64,000 nt of DNA from contig NZ_JAUSVR010000007.1 in assembly GCF_030814815.1 (NCBI RefSeq), positions 62,001-126,000 on the forward strand, read 5' to 3'. The position numbers and the translations under genes were made by a program. The notes below the pieces were generated by a model that saw only the letters and a program-made list of their open reading frames with translations, was not told where the DNA came from and searched no databases. Shown here in pieces: positions 17,545-24,914 of the stretch (positions are counted from its first letter, which is position 1; each line of letters starts with the position of its first letter). The stretch is from Ancylobacter amanitiformis. Its GTDB lineage: Bacteria > Pseudomonadota > Alphaproteobacteria > Rhizobiales > Xanthobacteraceae.

Positions 17545-19203
17545 TCAGACGAACCCGGCCTTGTGCAGGAACATCTGCCCCATCGCCGTGCCCTCGACAC
17601 CGGTGAGCTTGGCCGAGGTGGCGGTGAGGTAATCGTAGAAATAGGGGAAGATGACCGGCGTCTCGTCGAGCAGCAGGCGCTGGATGGCGCCGGCCTGGGC
17701 CTTCTGCGCCGCCGGATCGAGCGCGGCGATGTAGCTGGCGACCAGCTTGTCATATTCCGGGTTCTTGAACTCGGCGGAGTTCCAGGTGCCGGTGCTCAGC
17801 AGCGGGGCGGCGAGGAACACGTTGGGCGTGCCGCGATGGCCGTAATCGGTGATGCCGAACTCGCTGTCCAGCCAGTCGGACTTGCCGGGCACGGCGTCGC
17901 CGTAATAGGCGCCGACATCCTCGATCTTCAGGTTGACCTTGATGCCGATCTCGCCCGCCGAGTTGCGGATCAGGCTGGCAATGGTCGGCAGTTCCTGCAT
18001 CTGCATCGTGGTCAGCGTAACCTCGAAACCCTTCGAGGCGCCGGCGGCGGCCATCAGTTCCTTGGCCTTGGCGATGTCCTTCACCCGCTGCGGCACGCTG
18101 GTGTCGGTGGAGGGGAAGACCGGGGCGAAGGGGCTGTCATTGCCCGGATCGGCCATGCCCTTGAACAGGCCCTTGATGATGGCCGGCCGGTCCAGCGTCA
18201 GCGCCACGGCCTGGCGCACGCGCTTGTCGGCGAAGGCGCCCTTGTTCTTCATGTGGATCTGGCGATGGGCGTTCGACTTGAGGCGCAGGATCTTGACCGC
18301 CGGATTGTCGAACAGGCTCTGCGAGCCCTGCGCCACGATCTGCTGCACGAGGTCGATCTGGCCGCCCAGCACGGCCAGCACCTGCGGCTGCTGCTCGGCG
18401 TAGAAGCTGATCTCCACCTTGTCGGCGAGCGCCGGTCCGGCCCAGTAATCGGGGTTGCGCACGAAGGTGGCGCCGACCTTGGGGGTGTAGGTCTCGATCT
18501 TGAACGGCCCGGTGCCGTTGAAGTTCTTCTCGAAATCGCCCTTGTAGTCAGCCGGCAAAATGATGGCGTTGTAATTGTCGGACGATACGTAATAGGGGAA
18601 ATTGCCGTTCGGCGCGTCCAGCGTGAACTTCACCGTCAGGTCATCGACCTTGGTGGTGCCGCCCTTCGACAGCACGCCCTTGAAGGCGGACAGCGCGTTG
18701 GAGCCGTTGGCGGGGTCGGCGAGCCGGTCGATCGAGGCCACCACGTCGTCGGCGGTCATGGTGCGGCCGTCATGGAACTTGACGCCGGGGCGCAGCGTGA
18801 AGGTCCAGACGCTGCCGTCCTCGTTCGGCTTCCAGGAGGTGGCGAGCATCGGCCGCAGCACGAGGTCCGGCCCGTCGAACGCGAGGAAGTCGCCGGCCAG
18901 CGCCAGCGGCAGAAGCCCGCCCTGATCGGCGACCGACACCGGCTCGATGGCGCCCGAAGGGGTGATCTGCGCGACGCGGATGGTGCCGCCCGACTTGCCC
19001 TGCGCGAAGGCGCGGCCGATGGGCGCGAAACCGGCGCCCTGCAGCACGCCGGCCATGACCGCCGCAGACAGGCCGATGCGGCTGCCATGGCGGAAAAAGG
19101 CGCGGCGATCAAGCTGCCCCAGCAGGAACTGGTCGACAACCCCGTTCTCGAGCTCGCTCGCGCCCTGCCGCCATTTGTTCACGAATCCGATGAGCTTAGA
19201 CAT
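17545..19203 (-). CDS. Dipeptide/opine-type ABC substrate-binding protein, Tat signal
   Basis: 552 residues, SBP_bac_5 family. The N-terminus contains LDRRAFFRHGSRIGLSAAV, a twin-arginine (Tat) export motif, ending near residue 68 (AFAQ). Conserved stretches include WTFTLRPGVKFHDGR and FNGTGPFKIE. It delivers ligand to the DppBC-like channel. GGAG lies eight bases before the ATG. First gene of the operon, divergent from a sarcosine/N-methyltryptophan oxidase-like gene, so the imported ligand may be an N-alkylated amino acid or opine-like compound (inference). Confidence 0.92.
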   Translation of the reverse strand: MSKLIGFVNKWRQGASELENGVVDQFLLGQLDRRAFFRHGSRIGLSAAVMAGVLQGAGFAPIGRAFAQGKSGGTIRVAQITPSGAIEPVSVADQGGLLPLALAGDFLAFDGPDLVLRPMLATSWKPNEDGSVWTFTLRPGVKFHDGRTMTADDVVASIDRLADPANGSNALSAFKGVLSKGGTTKVDDLTVKFTLDAPNGNFPYYVSSDNYNAIILPADYKGDFEKNFNGTGPFKIETYTPKVGATFVRNPDYWAGPALADKVEISFYAEQQPQVLAVLGGQIDLVQQIVAQGSQSLFDNPAVKILRLKSNAHRQIHMKNKGAFADKRVRQAVALTLDRPAIIKGLFKGMADPGNDSPFAPVFPSTDTSVPQRVKDIAKAKELMAAAGASKGFEVTLTTMQMQELPTIASLIRNSAGEIGIKVNLKIEDVGAYYGDAVPGKSDWLDSEFGITDYGHRGTPNVFLAAPLLSTGTWNSAEFKNPEYDKLVASYIAALDPAAQKAQAGAIQRLLLDETPVIFPYFYDYLTATSAKLTGVEGTAMGQMFLHKAGFV

Positions 19204-19238
19204 GGCACGGCTCCTGTTCGGTACTCTGGAAGATTATG

Positions 19239-19251
19239 ATTATATCTATAC
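19239..19251 (+). promoter_or_regulatory. AT-rich motif ATTATATCTATAC in a divergent promoter region
   Basis: Lies in the 154-base region between the dpp-like binding-protein gene and the flavin oxidase gene. It matches motifs at 24869-24881 and 28714-28726, all ending in TCTATAC. It could be a shared operator or a -10 element. Confidence 0.45.
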
Positions 19252-19357
19252 AAAACCCATGCCATGGGGTGGCATGTTGACCTATCTTCGGCGGCGGCGA
19301 AGCCGCCCGCAAGCCCGAAAAGCCGCTGCGCTGCAGCACAAATGCGAGGAGCCCCGG

Positions 19358-20518
19358 ATGACCGCTCTCGACTATGATGTTGCCGTGATCGGCCTGGGTG
19401 CCATGGGCAGCGCGGCGCTGGCGCATCTTTCGGCACGCGGGCAGCGGGTGCTCGGGCTTGAGGCATATTCGCCGGCTCATGGTCTAAGCTCCTCGCACGG
19501 CGACAGCCGTATCATCCGGCTCGGCTATTTCGAGGATCCGAGCTACGTGCCGCTGCTGCGCCGCGCCTATGCGAACTGGCGGGCGCTGGAGCGGGACACC
19601 GGGCAGGACGTGCTCACCATTACCGGCGTGCTGCAGATCGGCCGGCCGGACAGCCCCATCGTCTCCGGCACGCTGGCCTCCTGCCGCGCCTATGATCTTG
19701 ACCACGAGGTACTGGATCCCGCGGACATGGCCCGGCGCTATCCGGCTTTCGCGCTCGATGCCGACGAGATCGCCGTATTCGAGACGCAGGGCGGATTCGT
19801 GCGGCCGGAAGCGGCGGTCGCGGCCTGTCTCGACCTTGCCCGGCGCCACGGCGCGCATATCCGCATGCCGGCCCGCGTCACCGCCATCGCCCCCGACGAT
19901 GGCGGTGTGACCCTTCATGTCGGCGAGGAGCGCGTAAGGGTGGGCCGCGTGGTGGCGGCGACGGGGCCGTGGATCGGTCAGCTTGTGCCGGCGCTGGCGG
20001 CGCTGGCGAGCCCGATCCGCCAGGTGGTGGCGTGGTACGCGCCGAAGGATGAGGCGGCCACCGCGCTCGGCGCCCTGCCGGTGTTTCTGCGCGATGCCGG
20101 CCCGGTCGGCTCCTTCTTCGGTTTTCCGCAGCTCGACGGCGCGGGGGTGAAGGTGGGCAAGCACGCGCATTTCCGCGAGCCGATCAAAGATCCCGACGCG
20201 CCGAACCCGCCGGTAAACGAGGCCGATACGGCGCTGCTGGACGATTTCATTGCCCGCCGCCTGCCGCTGGCGGCGGGGCGGCGCCTCGCGGCCGCCACCT
20301 GTCGCTACACGATGCTGCCCGGCGAGGATTTCCTGCTGGATACGCTGCCCGGCGTGCCCAATGTCGTGGTCGCCTCGCCCTGTTCGGGCCATGGCTACAA
20401 GTTTGCCAGCGTGGTGGGGGAAATCCTCGCCGATCTCGCACAGCATGGGGAGACGGCGCTGCCGATCGCGGCATTCAGCTTCGCGGCGCTGGAGGCCAAG
20501 GTGGCCGCGACGGCCTGA
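19358..20518 (+). CDS. N-methyl-amino-acid oxidase (MTOX/sarcosine oxidase-like)
   Basis: 386 residues, FAD-dependent. N-terminal GLGAMGSAALAHLSARG binds FAD; SSHGDSRIIRLGYFEDP is the characteristic SolA/MSOX segment; a cysteine in AATCRYTM is at the covalent-flavin position and CSGHGYKF follows. The family demethylates N-methyltryptophan, sarcosine and similar compounds. ATG 19358 has GAGGA seven bases upstream. Divergent from the dpp-like importer, suggesting transport and oxidation of the same substrate. It is the second enzyme of this family in the island (other at 8695). Confidence 0.88.
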   Translation: MTALDYDVAVIGLGAMGSAALAHLSARGQRVLGLEAYSPAHGLSSSHGDSRIIRLGYFEDPSYVPLLRRAYANWRALERDTGQDVLTITGVLQIGRPDSPIVSGTLASCRAYDLDHEVLDPADMARRYPAFALDADEIAVFETQGGFVRPEAAVAACLDLARRHGAHIRMPARVTAIAPDDGGVTLHVGEERVRVGRVVAATGPWIGQLVPALAALASPIRQVVAWYAPKDEAATALGALPVFLRDAGPVGSFFGFPQLDGAGVKVGKHAHFREPIKDPDAPNPPVNEADTALLDDFIARRLPLAAGRRLAAATCRYTMLPGEDFLLDTLPGVPNVVVASPCSGHGYKFASVVGEILADLAQHGETALPIAAFSFAALEAKVAATA

Positions 20519-20560
20519 TGGCGGCACGTTCCCGCGCCGGCCGCCTCTCTTCGGGGCACC

Positions 20561-21814
20561 TCACTTCAGGGCGTCGAGATGGGCGCGGATATGGGCGGCT
20601 TCCGCGGCGGTGGTGGCGAGGCGGATCGCCGCCATGAAACCTTCGCGCGCCTCGGCGGTTCGGCCGAGCTGCATCAGCAGCGCGCCGCGCAGGCCGTGAT
20701 AGTGGAAATAGCCCGACAGCTTGTCGCCGAGCGGCTCCACCAGCGCCAGCGCCGCCTCCGGGCCGCGCAACTTGGAGACCGCCACCGCCCGGTTGAGCGT
20801 GACGACCGGGGAGGGCTGCATGATTTCGAGCGTGCCATAAAGCAGGTCGATCTCGCCCCAGTCGGTCGCTTCGGGCGTCGGCGCGCGGGCATGCAGCGCG
20901 GCGATGGCGGCCTGCACCTGATAGGGGCCGGGTCGCCGGTGGCGCAGTGCCTTGTCGAGCAGGGCCAGCCCTTCCGCGATCATCGCCCGGTTCCAGAGCC
21001 GGCGGTCCTGCCGGTCGAGCAGGATCACCGCGCCGGCGGCATCGAAGCGGGCGCGGGCGCGGGCGTGCTGCAGCAGCATCAGGGCGGCGAGGCCCATGAT
21101 TTCGGGCTCGGCGGCAAACAGGCGCAACAGCAGCCGCGCGAGGCGGATCGCCTCCTCGCAGAGCGGCTCGCGGGCGGCGGATGTGTCGCCGGCGGCGGAA
21201 TATCCCTCGTTGAAGACGAGATAGAGCATCGCCGCCACCCCGCCCAGACGCTGCGCCCGCTCCACCGCGCCCGGCGCCTCGAAGGGCACGTCCGCGCGCG
21301 CCACGCGGGCCTTGGCCCGGGTGATGCGCTGCTCCATCGCCGCCTCGCTGACGAGAAAGGCGCGGGCGATCTGCCGCACGGAGAGCCCGGAGACGATGCG
21401 CAGCGCCAGCGCGATCTGCTGCGCCGCCGGCAGGTCCGGGTGGCAGCAGATGAACAGGAGGCGCAGCACGTCGTCGCGATACTGCGCGCCATCCAGCCGC
21501 TCGACGATCTCCGCCTCGGCGTCGCCGGTATCGGAGAGCGCGTCGGACAGCACGTCCTCGGGCGGCAACTCGGCCTGCCGCGCCCGGCGCCGCACCGTAT
21601 CGAGCGCGATGTTGCGGCCGACAAAGATCAGCCAGGCGGCGGCATCGCGCGGCGGGCCGTTTTCCGGCCAGGTCCTGAGCGCGCGGAGACTGGCCTCCTG
21701 AAAGGCCTCCTCCGCCAGGTCGAGATCGCGGAAATGGCGCAGCAGCGCGGCGATCGCCTGCGGGCGCGCCGCCGTGAGGGTCGCTCCGATCCGGCGCGCC
21801 TCCTCCTGCTTCAT
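20561..21814 (-). CDS. ECF sigma factor with C-terminal TPR-like extension (ECF42 type)
   Basis: 417 residues. Sigma region 2 is at about residues 10-80 (LAEEAFQEASLRALRTWP, AAAWLIFVGRNIALDTVRRR) and region 4 at about 125-180 (GLSVRQIARAFLVSEAAMEQRITRAKARV). Residues 190-417 are the helical, TPR-like extension (YLVFNEGYSA, LLYGTLEIMQPSPVVTLNRAVA) that defines ECF42. These sigma factors have no anti-sigma gene and are encoded with DGPF/YCII proteins, as here (ATGA overlap). The signal and regulon are unknown. Confidence 0.92.
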   Translation of the reverse strand: MKQEEARRIGATLTAARPQAIAALLRHFRDLDLAEEAFQEASLRALRTWPENGPPRDAAAWLIFVGRNIALDTVRRRARQAELPPEDVLSDALSDTGDAEAEIVERLDGAQYRDDVLRLLFICCHPDLPAAQQIALALRIVSGLSVRQIARAFLVSEAAMEQRITRAKARVARADVPFEAPGAVERAQRLGGVAAMLYLVFNEGYSAAGDTSAAREPLCEEAIRLARLLLRLFAAEPEIMGLAALMLLQHARARARFDAAGAVILLDRQDRRLWNRAMIAEGLALLDKALRHRRPGPYQVQAAIAALHARAPTPEATDWGEIDLLYGTLEIMQPSPVVTLNRAVAVSKLRGPEAALALVEPLGDKLSGYFHYHGLRGALLMQLGRTAEAREGFMAAIRLATTAAEAAHIRAHLDALK

Positions 21815-22182
21815 CCCCGCGCGCCACCGTCGAGGAAAAGGCTGGTGGGGCGCACCTCATAGGCGCCGCCGGGATTGGCCACGCCAAGCTCGCGGGCAAT
21901 GGCCAGCGCTTCCTGCAGATCCACGCAATCCAGCAGATAGAAGCCGAGCAACTGCTCCTTGGTCTCGGCGAAGGGGCCGTCGAGCACCAGCGGCGGATCC
22001 TGGTCCTTGCGCAGCGTGGTGGCGGCGGTGGTGGGCAGCAGACGCGCCGCCGGGCCGAGCTTGCCCGCCCGGGCCAGCCGCTCGTGCACCACGGCGAGCC
22101 TCTCCATCACCGCGTCGTCCTCCTCCCGCGTCCAGGCGCAGACGACATCCTCCTGATGGTAACAGAGCAGGGCATAGAACAT
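21811..22182 (-). CDS. DGPF/YCII-domain protein
   Basis: 123 residues, single YCII-related domain with the signature DGPFAETKEQLLGFYLLD near residues 68-85. Such proteins form small ferredoxin-like dimers; when paired with ECF42 sigma factors they are proposed to take part in signalling, but no reaction is established. Start is preceded by GGGAG; the stop overlaps the sigma-factor start. Confidence 0.88.
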   Translation of the reverse strand: MFYALLCYHQEDVVCAWTREEDDAVMERLAVVHERLARAGKLGPAARLLPTTAATTLRKDQDPPLVLDGPFAETKEQLLGFYLLDCVDLQEALAIARELGVANPGGAYEVRPTSLFLDGGARG

Positions 22183-22230
22183 GCGGGTCTCCCACGATGC
22201 GAGGGCCGGATGATGCCGGCGAGAGGCGCG

Positions 22231-22539
22231 TCAGCCGCCGCTGATCGCGGTGATGATGAAGACGTCGGCACCGGGTGCCAGCGCCGTGGAGAGGCGAGCG
22301 CGCCGGCCGTCGACGAACACGTTGACATGGCGACGGATGGCCGGTGTCTCGTCGCAGATGCGCGCGCGCATGCCGGGCCAGCGCCGGTCCAGCGCCGCCA
22401 CCATCTCCGCCACGCTGCCGGCCTGAAGCGCGACGCGCGGCTCGGCATCGGGAAACAGCACGACGAGATGGGGCGGCAGGCGCACCAGCACGGGCGCCCG
22501 CGCCTCGCCCGGCGTCTGCGACGGTGCGTCCTCGCCCAT
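22231..22539 (-). CDS. MoaD/ThiS-family ubiquitin-like protein ending in Gly-Gly
   Basis: 102 residues. The beta-grasp pattern (VLVRLPPHLVVLFP, then a helix AEMVAALDRRWPGM, IRRHVNVFVDG) and the C-terminal Ser-Gly-Gly fit the MoaD/ThiS sulfur-carrier family, whose Gly-Gly tail is adenylated and thiocarboxylated. No E1-like adenylase, MoaE or ThiG gene is nearby. ATG 22539 has GGAGG eight bases upstream; a GTG at 22569 would overlap the previous gene. Genes for BNR propellers are often found next to such MoaD-like genes, but the function is uncharacterised. Confidence 0.8.
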   Translation of the reverse strand: MGEDAPSQTPGEARAPVLVRLPPHLVVLFPDAEPRVALQAGSVAEMVAALDRRWPGMRARICDETPAIRRHVNVFVDGRRARLSTALAPGADVFIITAISGG

Positions 22540-22565
22540 GCCGTGCGCCTCCGTTGCCGGTATCC

Positions 22566-23651
22566 TCACCGCTCCATCACCAGCGTCTCGACCGAGGTGA
22601 TGGTCGGCAGATAGGGGGCGAGGCAGGTCCATGTGTCGCCTTCGTCGATGCTGCCATAGAGGGCGCCGGCATTGGTGCCGAAATACACTCCGGCCGGCTC
22701 CAGCGTGTCCGTCGCCATCGCCTGACGCAGCACGTTGAAGTAAGCGTCGCCCTGCGGCAAGCCAGCGCGCCCCGCCTGCCAGTTCGCCCCGCCGTCGCGG
22801 GTGCGCCACACCGCCGTGTTGCCCCCGGGCATGAAGCGGCCCTTGATGTCGCCGTTCAGCGGGATGAGGAAGAGGCTGTCGGGATCGCGCGGATGGACAG
22901 CGGCGGGAAAGCCGAAGGACGAGGGCAGCCCCTGTTCGATGCTCTCCCAGCGCCTGCCGCCATCGTCGGAGCGGTACATGCCGCAATGGTTCTGCTGGTA
23001 GAGCCGCGCGCCGCCGCCCGGCGCCCGCACGAGGCAATGCACGCATTGGCCGAATTCGGGATAATTCTGCCCCTCGGGCAGGAAGTCGGCGCGCGTGCCA
23101 CGGTTGCGCGGCTCCCAGCTGGCGCCGCCATCCTCGGTGGCGAACACCCCGGCGGCCGAGATGCCGACCCAGATCTTGTTCGTGTCGGCGGGGTCGAGCA
23201 CCAGCGAGTGGAGGATCAGCCCGGCGCCGCCGGGATTCCATTCCGGCCGCGTCGGGTGGTTCTGCAAGCCCTCGACATGGCTCCAGCTCTCGCCGCCATC
23301 CGCGCTCACGAACAGCCCGGCCGGCTCGACGCCGGCGTAAAGCCGGCCATCCGCGCCGACGGCGAGGCTCCAGACCGCCTTGACCGGCGTTTGCCCGGCC
23401 TCGAACGCGAGGCCCTCGCTCGAATGGGTCCACGAGGCGCCGAAATCGGTCGATTTCCACACCGCCGGGCCGAACCATTCATTGCCGCCGCCGGCATAGA
23501 GCGTGCCGCTGGCCGGATCGGCGACCACGTGATGGGTCGGCCAGGTCTCGCAGAACGGACCGCGCAGCGTCCAGTCGCGGCGTGCGCCGTCGCTTTCGAG
23601 GATGAAGGCCCCCTTGCGGGTGCCGACGAGGATGAAGACCTGCTGCGCCAT
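22566..23651 (-). CDS. BNR/sialidase-like beta-propeller protein
   Basis: 361 residues, no signal peptide. Repeated Asp-box (S-x-D-x-G-x-x-W) motifs are visible: STDFGASW, SADGGESW, TEDGGASW, SDDGGRRW, TRDGGANW and SIDEGDTW, spaced about 45-60 residues, indicating a six- or seven-bladed propeller. Similar proteins are annotated as exo-alpha-sialidase or YCF48-like, but the catalytic sialidase residues are not evident, so enzymatic activity is doubtful. GGAGG precedes the ATG. Only 12 bases follow the VOC gene and 26 precede the MoaD-like gene, so they share a transcript. Confidence 0.85.
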   Translation of the reverse strand: MAQQVFILVGTRKGAFILESDGARRDWTLRGPFCETWPTHHVVADPASGTLYAGGGNEWFGPAVWKSTDFGASWTHSSEGLAFEAGQTPVKAVWSLAVGADGRLYAGVEPAGLFVSADGGESWSHVEGLQNHPTRPEWNPGGAGLILHSLVLDPADTNKIWVGISAAGVFATEDGGASWEPRNRGTRADFLPEGQNYPEFGQCVHCLVRAPGGGARLYQQNHCGMYRSDDGGRRWESIEQGLPSSFGFPAAVHPRDPDSLFLIPLNGDIKGRFMPGGNTAVWRTRDGGANWQAGRAGLPQGDAYFNVLRQAMATDTLEPAGVYFGTNAGALYGSIDEGDTWTCLAPYLPTITSVETLVMER

Positions 23652-23663
23652 TCCAGCCTCCCC

Positions 23664-24080
23664 TTATATCGCCGACGCGACGATGAGCCAGGATACGCCA
23701 AAACGGTCGGTCAGCGTGCCGAAGCGGGGCGCGAAGAAGGTCGGCGCCAGGGGCATCGTCACCTCGCCGCCTTCTTTGAGCGCGGCGAATGCCGCCTCGG
23801 CCTCCTCGGGTGACGCGACGGTGAGCGCGAGCGAGATACCGGCGAAGGCGGCGCCGTCGGACTGGCAGCCATCGGAGGCCAGAAGCTCGGCGTCGCCCAC
23901 CGTGAAGCTGGAATGCATGACCTTGTCGCCCCAGTCCTGCGGCATCATGCCGGGCGGGGGCGGATCCGGCGCGTCCTTGAAGCGCATCAGCGTGGTCAGC
24001 CTGGCGCCGATCGCCACCGTGTAGAAGGCGATGGCCTCCTCGGTGCGGCCGTTGAACATCAGATAAGGCTGGACGTTCAT
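23664..24080 (-). CDS. PhnB-like VOC-family protein
   Basis: 138 residues, single glyoxalase/bleomycin-resistance fold of the PhnB/3-demethylubiquinone-like group: MNVQPYLMFNGRTEEAIAFY at the start, then HSSFTVGDAELLASDG and WLIVASAI at the end. The family binds small molecules, often without a metal; function unknown. GGAGGG lies seven bases before the ATG. First gene of the five-gene sigma-factor operon; VOC proteins of this kind commonly accompany ECF42/DGPF loci. Confidence 0.85.
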   Translation of the reverse strand: MNVQPYLMFNGRTEEAIAFYTVAIGARLTTLMRFKDAPDPPPPGMMPQDWGDKVMHSSFTVGDAELLASDGCQSDGAAFAGISLALTVASPEEAEAAFAALKEGGEVTMPLAPTFFAPRFGTLTDRFGVSWLIVASAI

Positions 24081-24244
24081 TGCTTTTCCCTCCCCCTCGG
24101 GCTCCATGGCGCGGCGCGGCCAAGGCAGGCCGGCGCCCGCGACACGAGGACGAACGGGGGAAGGCTAATCCGACATCGCGGCGAGAATTTTTCCCAAACG
24201 GCAGCCGGGCGGTCGGCAGGGCCGGGGGAGGCTCTTGGCGCGGT

Positions 24245-24466
24245 CTACGGCCGGAGCGAGGCGAAGGCGCGCCGGTCGAGCCGCTCCAGTCCGCCGTGCC
24301 GGGCGGCGTTATAGGGCGAGGCCGTGCGCTCGATGACGCCGGCCACTTGACGCGGCAGGTCGGTGGCGAGCTGGACGGCGCGCCAGCTGCCGGCCAGACC
24401 GGCGACGCCGAGTGTCATGCCGAACAGGGCCGCGGAAACGGTCGACAGGGGAGATCCGGGAGACAT
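24245..24466 (-). pseudogene. Possible remnant of a TDT (TehA-like) transporter N-terminus
   Basis: 73 codons from ATG 24466. Residues about 10-45 (ALFGMTLGVAGLAGSWRAV ... LPRQVAGVIE) resemble the first helix and loop of tellurite-resistance/dicarboxylate transporters. The frame then ends, and no continuation with the other nine helices is visible. It may instead be a small single-pass membrane protein. Weak evidence. Confidence 0.3.
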
Positions 24467-24914
24467 CGCGCTACCTCGACAGTTTGATTCGACAGGCGAC
24501 CGCCATGCGGCCCCAATGGACTGGCCGATCGCGCAGCCGGATCCGCCAGCAGGCCCCGCCGGCGCATTCCGGTGCGGAATGGATGGGGTCGTTTTAGATG
24601 CGGCGAAACGAGGGATCTGCCCAATTGGAACGCTGCGCCGCGAGGCGTGTGCTTGCGCAACAGTAACCGGCAAAAACCGTGATGTTCCGAAATGGGCGAG
24701 CCCGTTTCATTGCCCGGGGGTGCGCGTCATCTCGCGCAAGGCGGCGTCGGGCGTGGGCGGATGACGGGGCGGGCGTGGGCACGGGTGCCGCAGAGGCGCC
24801 AGGACTGCGGCGGCCGGTTCGCGCCTCGGTCACGCCCCTGTTGGCGGGCAGTGCCGACGATCTCGACAAATAAGTCTATACATATAAAATGGTGCTGCGC
24901 AGGAGATGGCAGCC
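24467..24914. other. 448-base spacer without a recognised gene
   Basis: Only short unsupported frames. A 7-bp hairpin CATTCCG-GTG-CGGAATG lies at 24565-24581 and could be a terminator, though no clear T-run follows. The last 50 bases become AT-rich and hold the motif at 24869 and a ribosome-binding site for the monooxygenase gene. Confidence 0.5.
24869..24881 (+). promoter_or_regulatory. AT-rich motif AATAAGTCTATAC upstream of monooxygenase gene
   Basis: Ends 33 bases before the chosen start of the monooxygenase. It shares TCTATAC and most flanking bases with the motifs at 19239 and 28714. No matching -35 is evident, which favours an operator. Confidence 0.45.
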
